A stretch of DNA of 64,000 nt from assembly GCA_963702155.1 (NCBI GenBank), contig OY969717.1:1054001-1118000 (forward strand), written 5' to 3'. Under the pieces are notes generated by a model, which saw nothing but the letters and a program-made list of their open reading frames with translations, did no database searches and had not been told where the DNA came from. Position 1 is the stretch's first letter. Every line of letters starts with the position of its first letter. The position numbers and the translations under genes are program-made. This document shows, one piece after another, positions 47,699 to 55,388 of the stretch. Source of the stretch: G963702155 sp963702155. GTDB lineage: Bacteria > Pseudomonadota > Alphaproteobacteria > Micavibrionales > Micavibrionaceae.

Positions 47699-47727
47699 AG
47701 CCGCCAAATTTATGGCGACCCTTTTTT
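47699..47727 (+). terminator. Terminator after the MscS gene
   Basis: GCCGCC (47700-47705) can pair with GGCGAC around 47715-47720 with one mismatch. A T run follows (47722-47728). Confidence 0.5.
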
Positions 47728-47745
47728 TAATGGCTATATTTTAAT

Positions 47746-48228
47746 TTATGCAGCTTCGCGTATATCTTCCTCGCGCATATTATCATTGCGCGCCATATCA
47801 TCTTTAAGCGCTTTCATATAGTCATGTGAACGTTGCAATGTATTTATTTCACCTTCTAAAACAGCTTTTGTTTTGGCCGAAATATCATCACTGTCTATCG
47901 CATCCTGCATAGAATGAAGACAGCGGTCTTCTGCCTCTTCCAAATGCTTAACTAAAGTATAATCCGGATCACTGCTTAACATAGCACTGATCTCACCATA
48001 AAACTCGCGCATCTGACCCATTATAGTTTCATCTGCCTCAACCTCACCACCATTGGCGCGTACTTGCCCTTGCAATGATGAAATAACACCATTGTGTAAA
48101 ACTTCCAATTCGCGGAATGTCGACTTCATCGACGGGCTTTTCGCCTTTTCCTGCGCTTCTTCATAAAATTCGCTAGCGTCTTTATTAATGCTAATTAGTT
48201 TTTGTAGTTCTTTATTGTCGTTTGACAT
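47746..48228 (-). CDS. DUF2383 (PA2169-type) four-helix protein
   Basis: 160 residues from the ATG at 48228 (MSNDNKEL). All-helical, with a ferritin-like layout: DASEFYEEAQEKAKSPSMKS, RELEVLHNGVISSLQGQV and DPDYTLVKHLEEAEDRCLHS. Family members are induced with general stress genes in other bacteria. A GGAAC-N17-CGTAA promoter lies 55-80 bases upstream. It is the first of the stress island on the minus strand. Confidence 0.85.
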   Translation of the reverse strand: MSNDNKELQKLISINKDASEFYEEAQEKAKSPSMKSTFRELEVLHNGVISSLQGQVRANGGEVEADETIMGQMREFYGEISAMLSSDPDYTLVKHLEEAEDRCLHSMQDAIDSDDISAKTKAVLEGEINTLQRSHDYMKALKDDMARNDNMREEDIREAA

Positions 48229-48282
48229 ATTTTGTATGTGTCTCCTTTTTAAATTGATTAATTTTTTACGCATTCATATAAC

Positions 48283-48309
48283 TTACGTACAAACCATACA
48301 AAAAGTTCC
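48283..48309 (-). promoter_or_regulatory. EcfG-type promoter for the DUF2383 gene
   Basis: On the minus strand GGAAC (48305-48309) is followed after 17 bases by CGTAA (48283-48287). This matches the GGAAC-N16/17-CGTT pattern of the alphaproteobacterial general stress sigma factor, apart from the last two bases. Confidence 0.6.
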
Positions 48310-48333
48310 TAAACCTTTAAAAAATATATTCAT

Positions 48334-48366
48334 AAAAAAACCCGCCCTTAATAAAAAAGGCGAGCT
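48334..48366 (-). terminator. Intrinsic terminator of the entericidin gene
   Basis: On the minus strand CTCGCCTT pairs with AAGGGCGGG, followed by a T run (48334-48340). Confidence 0.75.
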
Positions 48367-48394
48367 TTATAGTTTTCAAATTAATGTAAATATT

Positions 48395-48532
48395 TTAGTT
48401 TGCAGCATCCTGAACGGCTTCACCTGCATTTTCAATATCTCGGCCTGCACCATCAACAGTTTCGCAAGCAGACAAACCTAGTCCGATAATTCCTAAGCCC
48501 AAAATTGTAAGTACTGTAGTTCTTTTAAACAT
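48395..48532 (-). CDS. Entericidin EcnA/EcnB family lipoprotein
   Basis: 45 residues. Signal peptide with lipobox LSAC, then ETVDGAGRDIENAGEAVQDAAN, the entericidin signature. The longer reading frame upstream is not used: the true start is the ATG at 48532. A GGAAC-N16-CGTTG promoter lies 43-67 bases upstream. Entericidins are small stress-related lipoproteins linked with cell lysis in E. coli, where they form a toxin-antidote pair. Confidence 0.85.
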   Translation of the reverse strand: MFKRTTVLTILGLGIIGLGLSACETVDGAGRDIENAGEAVQDAAN

Positions 48533-48574
48533 AAATATGTTTCCTCTTGTTTTAAGTTGTATATTCAATATAAC

Positions 48575-48599
48575 AACGGTGTTTATTTTATATAGTTCC
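48575..48599 (-). promoter_or_regulatory. EcfG-type promoter for the entericidin gene
   Basis: GGAAC (minus, 48595-48599), 16-base spacer, CGTT (48575-48578). Perfect match to the consensus. It lies inside the last residues region before the holin-like gene's stop, so it overlaps nothing coding of note. Confidence 0.75.
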
Positions 48600-48608
48600 C
48601 TATAATCA

Positions 48609-49043
48609 TTAAAGAATTTTATCCCCTGCAATCAATCCCGCAAGTGCGGCGGCAAGAATAGAAAGTTTAGGATTGTTTTTGACAGGTTGACCCAATTCGG
48701 TATTAGCCACCAAAAAAGCACTTTGCACCTGATGCGCAATATCAACCTTCATGCGCTCTACTCTTATACGTTTATAATACAGAATAATATAAGCAATGAA
48801 TGCAAATATAAACGCAACAAACATTAAAGACCCGCCCGTTAATATGGCGGCAATATGCGGTTCAAATTCTTGGACAAACCATAAATGGAGCCCATGAATA
48901 AAGAAGCCAAGCGCTGTAAATAAAGCGACGAATGCTAAAGCAATAAACATCAAAACGGCTTTACTTTTCCCCGTGAAGGGAAAAGCGCGGCCAAGTAGAC
49001 GGTCAACAACAAGCTGTTCTGCTATCTTAAGATAAGCACTCAT
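48609..49043 (-). CDS. Phage-holin-like (DUF1469/holin-X) membrane protein
   Basis: 144 residues. Two strong membrane helices (about 30-55 and 65-95, with AVLMFIALAFVALFTALGFF and IAAILTGGSLMFVAFIFAF) and a Lys/Arg-rich cytoplasmic part. It resembles the bacterial holin superfamily III proteins, which in chromosomal stress loci accompany DUF883. It starts 6 bases after the DUF883 stop and is probably co-transcribed with it. Confidence 0.8.
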   Translation of the reverse strand: MSAYLKIAEQLVVDRLLGRAFPFTGKSKAVLMFIALAFVALFTALGFFIHGLHLWFVQEFEPHIAAILTGGSLMFVAFIFAFIAYIILYYKRIRVERMKVDIAHQVQSAFLVANTELGQPVKNNPKLSILAAALAGLIAGDKIL

Positions 49044-49049
49044 GCTTTA

Positions 49050-49334
49050 CTATCTCCGGTTGAGTAAAAAGCTTGCAAGCAAACCACCGGCAAAGGCAAT
49101 CGCCATGGACTGTGCTGGCTTTTGACGAACATGCATTTCTAAACGCTTGATTTGATCACGGCTTGCACCTTTAAGATCTTCAAAAGTCTCGGCTGTACGT
49201 GCCTTTAATTCTTCAGTTTGCTCGATACCGTCTTTTGTTAGATGACGTGAAAGTTCAACCGCGTTATCTTTAATAGACCCTATGTCTTCTTTGATATTCT
49301 TGATTTCCGGGTATTTCTTTGTAGCTTTAGCCAT
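49050..49334 (-). CDS. DUF883 (ElaB/YqjD-type) membrane-anchored protein
   Basis: 94 residues. Long amphipathic helix (EIKNIKEDIGSIKDNAVELS, then a Glu/Lys-rich stretch) and a C-terminal membrane anchor SMAIAFAGGLLASFLLNRR. E. coli ElaB and YqjD are tail-anchored, stationary-phase proteins that associate with ribosomes. It is behind a GGAAC-type promoter and upstream of the holin-like gene. Confidence 0.88.
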   Translation of the reverse strand: MAKATKKYPEIKNIKEDIGSIKDNAVELSRHLTKDGIEQTEELKARTAETFEDLKGASRDQIKRLEMHVRQKPAQSMAIAFAGGLLASFLLNRR

Positions 49335-49383
49335 AATAATTTCTCCTTTTATACATGGTATTCATTTTGAATATGTAATAAAC

Positions 49384-49409
49384 AAACCCCCACATATGTA
49401 ATAAGTTCC
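49384..49409 (-). promoter_or_regulatory. EcfG-type promoter for the DUF883-holin operon
   Basis: GGAAC (minus, 49405-49409) with GGTT after a 16-base spacer (one base off CGTT). It lies about 50 bases before the AAGGAG-like ribosome site of DUF883. Confidence 0.6.
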
Positions 49410-49434
49410 TTTAAAAAATTCAAAAATTTAAAAA

Positions 49435-49917
49435 TTAACCGAATTTCTCATTTTCGCCCATGTCTGGCGTTTGATCGGTCAAGTTGGCTTTGGCAATCTG
49501 ATACAGCTGAAAAAGCTTGCTATCATGACTGTCCCAATGCTCCCCTTTATGAATTTTAATTTCAAGAAGCGCCAGATCAGGGTCATCTTTTCCATCCGGA
49601 AACCATGCTGCGGCAAAAGGTGACCAGAATTTATCGATCATAACCTTATCAAAGGATAATTTTGCCTTTCCAGATAAGGAAACATGAACATCGTCCTTAT
49701 GATTACAAAAGGAAAGCCCGACATCTCGGTCTTCCTGAACTTCATCAACCTTGGATGAATCGGCCTTGGTATAAAACCAGATCGTACCATCATAATCATC
49801 TTGCACAATATGCATCGGCCGCGCCCGTAATTCCCCATCATCAACTGTGGTCAACATGCCGATTTTTATATCCTTTATATAACTCCAGATCTTTTTCTTA
49901 TGTTCTTTACTCGACAT
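49435..49917 (-). CDS. Pyridoxamine 5'-phosphate oxidase-like general stress protein
   Basis: 160 residues. Flavin-binding split-barrel fold of the general stress protein 26 type: KIGMLTTVDDGELRARPMHI near residue 16, then GTIWFYTKADSSKVDEVQED and VGLSFCNHKDDVHVSLSGKA. No catalytic set for true PNPOx. Likely binds FMN or F420-type cofactor in the stress response. A GGAAC box lies 60 bases upstream. Confidence 0.85.
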   Translation of the reverse strand: MSSKEHKKKIWSYIKDIKIGMLTTVDDGELRARPMHIVQDDYDGTIWFYTKADSSKVDEVQEDRDVGLSFCNHKDDVHVSLSGKAKLSFDKVMIDKFWSPFAAAWFPDGKDDPDLALLEIKIHKGEHWDSHDSKLFQLYQIAKANLTDQTPDMGENEKFG

Positions 49918-49954
49918 AGTATCTCCTTTTTATTTTAAGTATTTAAAAGACATA

Positions 49955-49978
49955 CAACAAAAATCATACATAAGTTCC
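49955..49978 (-). promoter_or_regulatory. Weak GGAAC-type promoter for the stress protein gene
   Basis: GGAAC (minus, 49974-49978) followed by GTTG after 15 bases. The spacer is shorter than usual for EcfG, so this is less certain than its neighbours. Confidence 0.4.
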
Positions 49979-50011
49979 GCGCAAATATTATCGAGTTTAA
50001 AAAGAGAAATT

Positions 50012-50037
50012 GGAACATTTGCGCACCTTCAGTCATT
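50012..50037 (+). promoter_or_regulatory. GGAAC-type promoter for the anti-sigma-like gene
   Basis: GGAAC (50012-50016), 17-base spacer, CATT (50034-50037), one mismatch from CGTT. It reads away from the minus-strand stress genes. Confidence 0.5.
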
Positions 50038-50071
50038 GGTGTCACTGAATAAACGGAATAAAAGAAAGATC

Positions 50072-50254
50072 ATGATTAACCAAATTACAGAATTCGATAT
50101 TCACGCTTTAATAGACAACGAGCTATGCTGGGACGAAGAAAAACGCGTTCGGGATCAAGTATTTAGTGATCCGGCCGCTTTGAAAAAATATCAAAATCTC
50201 AAAAATCAGAAAAAACTTTTAAACCTGCTCTGGTATATAGATGAAGTCAATTAA
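50072..50254 (+). CDS. Anti-sigma-factor-like small protein
   Basis: 60 residues. DIHALIDNELCWDEEKRVRD resembles the N-terminal segment of zinc-finger-type anti-sigma factors, and the FSDPAALKKY that follows matches their second helix. It lacks the membrane and C-terminal parts, so it is either truncated or a stand-alone version. It is the only regulator candidate in the stress island. NepR, the usual EcfG anti-sigma, has a different sequence, so this is not NepR. Confidence 0.6.
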   Translation: MINQITEFDIHALIDNELCWDEEKRVRDQVFSDPAALKKYQNLKNQKKLLNLLWYIDEVN

Positions 50255-50374
50255 ACAAGAGTTAAAAATCTTTATCATAAATTTGTAAACGCCTGGTTTT
50301 ATAATGGCTAACAATATAGTATTATAAAAAAAAATAACCTGCTCTCCACTTAGAAAAACGACATATATATTTTA

Positions 50375-51478
50375 ATGTCCGTAGAAAATATAGCGCGCAA
50401 AACCATAGAATATCTTGAAATACCCGCAGTTGTCGGTCATGAGGGTTTATTTATGGATTATTTGATTAAAGAGTTTACCGCGCTGGGTCTTTGTGTATTC
50501 CCCCATGATGGCTTGCTTGAAATTCACGGAAAAACACCTTTAAGCGCAATCATCTCTGCCCATATTGACCGCCATGGCTTAATCAGTATTGGCGGCAACG
50601 AATACGCCTATGCCGCGCAATATATGAAAGAGATAAAATATGGCGAACCCAATATAAGCTCCAAAGTTATTTTAGAAAATATTATAGACCGCTTTGTGGG
50701 TGAAATTCTTTATGCCTATGACTCACAAACTGGTGAAACTTTGGGCAAAGGCGAAATTGAACTATGCAGTAAATTAACCGATACCGGAGAGGCTATTTTC
50801 CGCGTTAAAGGCATGGAAGATGTAAAACCCGAAACCCCGCTTGGGTATGACCGCAAAGCCACATATCAAAATGGCCAACTTTCCGGGCAAATCGATAACG
50901 CCGTATCGATCGCAACAGTGCATGAATTATTCAAAAACGGCTATCAAGGTACCGCGCTCCTTACGATAGAAGAAGAAATCGGCAAAAGCTGGATTCCGAT
51001 TGCCATGTTTTTAGAGGAATACCAGCTCGAAACCAAAAACCTTTTGATCCTTGACACAAGCCCCTATCAAAACGAAGATTTTCTTGGCGAAGGTCGCGTT
51101 ATTTTCCGCAATCGCGATTTCAGCGAAGTCTTCAACCCCGACCTCCTACCCATCCTCATCGCAACATGTGAATCTTTGGGACTACCCTATCAAATTAAGG
51201 ACGAATACTTGCTATCCCAAGGTAAAACAGTCGAGCAATTAGGCTCAACAGAGCTTGGCCGCCTTATTCAAGCCACTGATAATTATTGGACAGGGACAAC
51301 CGTACAACTGCCAACAATCTCATATCATACAAGTAACGAAACAACCAGCAATGATGCCCTTAGAAGCTTTTTCACCTTTTTAAAACATATACTTATTGAC
51401 GAACCTTTAGAAACTTTAAATGTGTATTGCCCGCCGGATCATCCCTACATGTCCCAAATTAAAAACCGCATATCATAA
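50375..51478 (+). CDS. M42/M20-like peptidase
   Basis: 367 residues. Metal-ligand type segments: ISAHIDRHGLISI near residue 60, LSGQIDNAVSIATVHELF near residue 170 and LTIEEEIGKSW near residue 197 match the His, bridging Asp, and Glu-Glu pair of M42 aminopeptidases. ILDTSPYQ and ISYHTSNETTSNDAL follow. It is presumably a cytoplasmic peptidase of unknown specificity. Convergent with the CinA-like gene. Confidence 0.75.
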   Translation: MSVENIARKTIEYLEIPAVVGHEGLFMDYLIKEFTALGLCVFPHDGLLEIHGKTPLSAIISAHIDRHGLISIGGNEYAYAAQYMKEIKYGEPNISSKVILENIIDRFVGEILYAYDSQTGETLGKGEIELCSKLTDTGEAIFRVKGMEDVKPETPLGYDRKATYQNGQLSGQIDNAVSIATVHELFKNGYQGTALLTIEEEIGKSWIPIAMFLEEYQLETKNLLILDTSPYQNEDFLGEGRVIFRNRDFSEVFNPDLLPILIATCESLGLPYQIKDEYLLSQGKTVEQLGSTELGRLIQATDNYWTGTTVQLPTISYHTSNETTSNDALRSFFTFLKHILIDEPLETLNVYCPPDHPYMSQIKNRIS

Positions 51479-51484
51479 AAAAAT

Positions 51485-52249
51485 TTAAACATGCATAATT
51501 ATAGGGTCACCCCCTATCCCGATTATATTTTTAAATATTATATCCGAAACCATCTTTAATAAATGCGCGCTATCTGTTCGTACAACAACGCTCAACCCCG
51601 CAATCCCGTCTTTAAAATGCGGATAGCTTCCAATATCTACATCCGGATATTGATCCTGCACATCTGTAAGAATACCCGCAACTTCGCTCTCCCGCATGGA
51701 ACATGTAATCGTCCGCGATAATATTGGCGCGCCCCCTTTTAATTGCGGCAAAATATGATCAAACATCGCCTCCATAATCTTTGGTACCCCCGCCATGACG
51801 TAAACATTACCTATTATAAACCCCGGTGCCCCCGATACCGGATTAGGAATCAAAAGAGCACCATCCGGTATGCAAGCCATACGCTTGCGCGCATCGGTTA
51901 ATGCCCCCGCTCCATAATAATTAAGCAGTATTTGATGCGCTTCCTCGTGCAAACCAAATGAGACATCAAAGGCCTTGGCAATGCAGACGGCGGTTATATC
52001 ATCATGTGTCGGGCCAATCCCGCCTGTTGTAAAAACATATGTATAACGCGAGCGCATCCCGTTCACCGCTTCGATAATACGCGCTTCAATATCCGGAATA
52101 ACCCGTATCTCCATCAGCCTGATCCCATGCGCCGAAAGCTTGCCAGCGATGTATTTCGAATTACTATCTTGCGTCCTACCTGACAGAATCTCATTGCCGA
52201 TAATTAAAACGCCTGCAGTATAAATATCTTTATCCGTACACCCGCCCAT
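51485..52249 (-). CDS. CinA-like molybdopterin-binding domain protein
   Basis: 254 residues. LIIGNEILSGRTQDSNSKYI at the start and FTTGGIGPTHDDIT near residue 93 form the MoaB/CinA-type domain. The C-terminal deamidase domain of full CinA is missing. This short form is common in Alphaproteobacteria and its role is uncertain. Divergent from map. Confidence 0.85.
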   Translation of the reverse strand: MGGCTDKDIYTAGVLIIGNEILSGRTQDSNSKYIAGKLSAHGIRLMEIRVIPDIEARIIEAVNGMRSRYTYVFTTGGIGPTHDDITAVCIAKAFDVSFGLHEEAHQILLNYYGAGALTDARKRMACIPDGALLIPNPVSGAPGFIIGNVYVMAGVPKIMEAMFDHILPQLKGGAPILSRTITCSMRESEVAGILTDVQDQYPDVDIGSYPHFKDGIAGLSVVVRTDSAHLLKMVSDIIFKNIIGIGGDPIIMHV

Positions 52250-52350
52250 AATATAAATCCCTTAATTTTTCGCCATGAACCTTGGCTTTTTAAACAAAAA
52301 TATATAGATAATATAACACGCATAAAAAGGACAAGAACCGGAAAAATAAT

Positions 52351-53166
52351 ATGAATCTCAACCCGCCAAAAAAATATTCCAAAGATGGTATCGAATTGCA
52401 TGGACAAAAAGATTTTGAAGGCATGCGAAATGCTGGCAAGCTCGCCGCGCAAACTCTTGATATGATTACCGAATTTGTGGTGCCAGATGTTACAACCGAA
52501 AAGCTTGATCAACTCTGTCACGATTTTATAACAAAAAATGGCGCAATTCCCGCCCCGCTCGGATATAAAGGCTTTCCAAAATCCATCTGCACATCCATAA
52601 ATCATGTCGTTTGTCACGGCATTCCAGGGGAACGCACCTTAAAAAACGGCGATATTGTAAATATAGACGTCACCTGTATTTTAGACGGATGGCATGGCGA
52701 TACGTCCCGTATGTATATTGTCGGTGATAAGGCGTCTGTAAAAGCAAAAAAACTGGTCGAAGTCACATATGACTGCCTGATGAAGGGGATCGACGTTGTA
52801 AAACCGGGCGCAACCCTTGGCGATATCGGCCACGCTATTCAGCAATACGCCGAAAGCAACCGCTTTTCTGTTGTGCGTGATTTTTGCGGTCACGGTTTAG
52901 GGCGCACTTTCCACGCCCCGCCATCTATCGTGCATTTTGGCAAACCTGGCGAAGGTACTGTTTTAGAAGCTGGAATGTTTTTTACAATCGAACCTATGAT
53001 TAACGCTGGCAAATTTCCGACCAAGATTTTGGATGATGGCTGGACGGCCGTCACCCGCGACCGTTCTTTATCTGCACAATTCGAACATACATTGGCTGTA
53101 ACAGATGACGGATTTGAAATTTTCACCCACTCCCCCAAAGGATACACCCAGCCTCCTTACACGTAA
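52351..53166 (+). CDS. map: Methionine aminopeptidase, type I
   Basis: 271 residues. Metal ligands in order: VNIDVTCILDGWHGDTSRMY (two Asp), GHGLGRTFHAPPSIVHF (His), FTIEPMIN (Glu) and QFEHTLAVTDDG (Glu). It removes the initiator Met from new proteins. It is followed by a promoter for a tiny gene and lies upstream of radC. Confidence 0.96.
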   Translation: MNLNPPKKYSKDGIELHGQKDFEGMRNAGKLAAQTLDMITEFVVPDVTTEKLDQLCHDFITKNGAIPAPLGYKGFPKSICTSINHVVCHGIPGERTLKNGDIVNIDVTCILDGWHGDTSRMYIVGDKASVKAKKLVEVTYDCLMKGIDVVKPGATLGDIGHAIQQYAESNRFSVVRDFCGHGLGRTFHAPPSIVHFGKPGEGTVLEAGMFFTIEPMINAGKFPTKILDDGWTAVTRDRSLSAQFEHTLAVTDDGFEIFTHSPKGYTQPPYT

Positions 53167-53225
53167 AATTGTATATTTAAAACAACACAAAGAACCCAAC
53201 CCCAAAATAAATAGGAATATTTTCC

Positions 53226-53254
53226 TTGACATTTTATATTTAATTTGATAGTCT
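53226..53254 (+). promoter_or_regulatory. Sigma-70-type promoter in the map-radC interval
   Basis: TTGACA (53226-53231), a 17-base spacer and TAGTCT (53249-53254). The predicted start, about seven bases on, falls on or next to the ATG at 53260. Confidence 0.6.
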
Positions 53255-53259
53255 TTTAA

Positions 53260-53397
53260 ATGTCAGTCGACAGGCCGTCGCAAAAGGCCACCTACGGAAC
53301 CCCCGCCGAATATCGGCCGCTCGTTAAAAAAGGTAAAGACCGCGAGCAACAAAATAAAGGGGTTAAACCGAAAAGAAAGGCACCACGCGCGACGTAA
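53260..53397 (+). CDS. Small basic protein or structured RNA (45 codons)
   Basis: The ATG at 53260 opens 45 codons ending TAA, reading MSVDRPSQKATYGTPAEY and then a Lys/Arg-rich tail. The block is much richer in G+C than its surroundings, starts at the predicted transcription start and has no ribosome site, so it would be leaderless. It also holds hairpin-forming pieces (GCCGA-ATA-TCGGC near 53308), so a non-coding RNA is possible. A CATGGGCCCATG palindrome (53422-53433) and a terminator follow. I do not recognise it. Confidence 0.4.
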   Translation: MSVDRPSQKATYGTPAEYRPLVKKGKDREQQNKGVKPKRKAPRAT

Positions 53398-53421
53398 AAA
53401 CAAAAATTGCGCTTACCCAAA

Positions 53422-53433
53422 CATGGGCCCATG
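53422..53433. repeat. 12-base perfect palindrome
   Basis: CATGGGCCCATG, 25 bases after the small ORF. Contains an ApaI-type core. It could be a hairpin end of the transcript. Confidence 0.5.
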
Positions 53434-53508
53434 CTTTAATTTTCAAAAACTTCAACATTAAAAAAAAAGGAAATAATAAAGAAAATCAGCACTTTAAACA
53501 TAAAAAAA

Positions 53509-53533
53509 CCCCGCTAAACTAAGCGAGGCTTTT
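53509..53533. terminator. Bidirectional terminator
   Basis: CCCCGCT (53509-53515) pairs with AGCGAGG (53522-53528, one mismatch). A-run on the left and T-run on the right allow use by the plus-strand transcript and by the small minus-strand gene. Confidence 0.75.
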
Positions 53534-53564
53534 AAAACTCTAAAAATCTTTATATATATATATT

Positions 53565-53708
53565 TCAGGATGGTTGCGGCGTATCACTTTTATAAGCGGC
53601 AATTTCCTCAGAACTCATACCTTCCCTAAGTGCGGCAAGCTGTTCTCGTTGCTCTTCTAACGCGCGTCCACCGCTGCGTCCTTCAAACATTTCTTTAATA
53701 TTTATCAT
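53565..53708 (-). CDS. Small protein (47 aa), unknown
   Basis: ATG at 53708 with ribosome site AGGGAGA, reading MINIKEMFEGRSGGRALEEQ, with SSEEIAAYKSDTPQPS at the end. Two predicted helices around a Gly turn, charged, soluble. The clean ribosome site, terminator and codon pattern suggest a real small gene. No family recognised. Convergent with the GC-rich small locus. Confidence 0.6.
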   Translation of the reverse strand: MINIKEMFEGRSGGRALEEQREQLAALREGMSSEEIAAYKSDTPQPS

Positions 53709-53859
53709 GAATATAGTCTCCCTGCTAAAAAATTCCCTCACTCATAAGATACCAAATGAATATGAAAATTATGTTAAAGATATATAAAATTTGATCTATT
53801 TATCTTCTCGCATAAACACTCTACAATCATAATACCATTGATCGATATTCGAGTACAAA

Positions 53860-54564
53860 ATGTCCACAGAAAGCCCTATTTCCAAACATATAAAACCGCA
53901 TTATCATGGCCATCGCGACCGTCTCCGCCGCCGTTTTGTTGATAATGGAGAGGGGGGCCTTCAAGATTACGAACTCCTCGAACTTGTTTTATTCATGGCC
54001 ATACCCCGCCGCGACGTAAAACCGCTCGCTAAAATTTTAATACAAACCTTCGGTAGCCTACCTGAAATCCTAACCGCCTCTATACAAGAGCTCGTAAAAA
54101 TTGAGGGGATCAGTGAAAACACCGCTATCGGTATAAAATCCATAAACGCTTTAAACAACCGCGCTATGAAACGCGAGCTCTCTAAAAAGCCGGTTTTAAA
54201 TTCGTGGACACGGCTTATGGATTATTGCCACGCCACCATGGCACATGAAAAAACCGAACATTTCCGCATTATCTTCCTCAACAAAAAAAACGAGATGATT
54301 GGCGACGAAATTCAAAGCACAGGTACGGTCGATCAAACATCTGCCTACCCGCGCGAAATTGTAAGACGCGCGCTAGAGCTCGGCGCAACGGCCTTAATCC
54401 TGCTCCACAATCACCCTAGCGGAGATCCTAAACCATCACAGGCTGATCTTGATATGACGGCACAAATCGTTCGCGCCGCGCAGCCTTTTAATATTATTAT
54501 CCATGATCATGTGATCGTCTCCAGAAATGGCTACACCAGCTTTAAAAGCCAAGGCCTTTTATAA
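53860..54564 (+). CDS. radC: RadC/JAMM-domain protein
   Basis: 234 residues. N-terminal UPF0758 helix-hairpin-helix part (EILTASIQELVKIEGISEN) and C-terminal JAMM metalloprotease-like domain with EHFRIIFLNKKNEMIGDE, and HNHPSGDPKPSQADLDMT carrying the HxH-x-D zinc set. The biological role of RadC is still debated. Followed 15 bases later by the L,D-transpeptidase. Confidence 0.93.
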   Translation: MSTESPISKHIKPHYHGHRDRLRRRFVDNGEGGLQDYELLELVLFMAIPRRDVKPLAKILIQTFGSLPEILTASIQELVKIEGISENTAIGIKSINALNNRAMKRELSKKPVLNSWTRLMDYCHATMAHEKTEHFRIIFLNKKNEMIGDEIQSTGTVDQTSAYPREIVRRALELGATALILLHNHPSGDPKPSQADLDMTAQIVRAAQPFNIIIHDHVIVSRNGYTSFKSQGLL

Positions 54565-54579
54565 AAAACATATAAAACC

Positions 54580-55311
54580 ATGATAAAACCCCGCACAATC
54601 CCAATCATACTTTTGCTTTTAACGGCCATATGCGCGCTATCTGCATGTGAAACTCTTTCTCGCCTTGATCTGGTCAGAAAACAGGAATTACCAAAGATAA
54701 AAAAGGAATTCAAAGCTAATAATCTCCACTTGGGCAGCCCCGTCTTCATCCGCATATTCAAAGAAGAATCCGAGTTAGAGCTATGGGCAAAACCGCCGCA
54801 TCAAAAGCAATATCGGCTTTTTAAAACCTACCCGATCTGCAAATATTCAGGCCGCTTAGGCCCTAAACTTTTTGAAGGCGATCATCAAGCCCCCGAAGGG
54901 TTCTACGCTATAAACGCCAAATGGATGAACCCGGAAAGTAAATACCACCTTTCCATGAATGTAGGCTACCCCAATTTGTACGATCAGGCACACGGCCGCA
55001 CCGGTTCCTTTATTATGATCCACGGAGATTGCGTATCTGAAGGCTGCTATGCCATGACGGACCCTATAATAGAGGAATTATACCTGATCGTATCGGAAAG
55101 TCAGCGCCGCGGACATTTACAAACCCCCGTGCATATTTTCCCATTCCGCATGACGACCGAGAATTTGGAGCGTCACAAAAATTATCCGTGGACTCATTTT
55201 TGGTTAAATCTTAAAACTGGACATGATTTGTTTGAACAAACTAAAATTCCGCCAAATGTTACCTTGGATGGACTGCATTATGGCTTCTGGTCTCAAAACC
55301 AGTTTTTATAA
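54580..55311 (+). CDS. L,D-transpeptidase (YkuD) family lipoprotein
   Basis: 243 residues. Signal peptide with lipobox LSAC (Cys-23). YkuD catalytic motif in FIMIHGDCVSEGCYAMTD with His, Ser and nucleophile Cys. The layout resembles E. coli YafK (DpaA), which cuts Braun lipoprotein from peptidoglycan, rather than classical cross-linking enzymes. Probably co-transcribed with radC. Confidence 0.88.
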   Translation: MIKPRTIPIILLLLTAICALSACETLSRLDLVRKQELPKIKKEFKANNLHLGSPVFIRIFKEESELELWAKPPHQKQYRLFKTYPICKYSGRLGPKLFEGDHQAPEGFYAINAKWMNPESKYHLSMNVGYPNLYDQAHGRTGSFIMIHGDCVSEGCYAMTDPIIEELYLIVSESQRRGHLQTPVHIFPFRMTTENLERHKNYPWTHFWLNLKTGHDLFEQTKIPPNVTLDGLHYGFWSQNQFL

Positions 55312-55388
55312 AAAAACACTTATATACCATAATCAAATTGACCTACTACCTTCGATGTATCTAATATTGAAAAAAAAAGTAGGAAAGA

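Noticed and set aside
48609..49043. Prophage lysis gene (holin)
   Set aside because: No phage genes nearby. The protein belongs to the chromosomal holin-X-like type found with DUF883 in stress loci.
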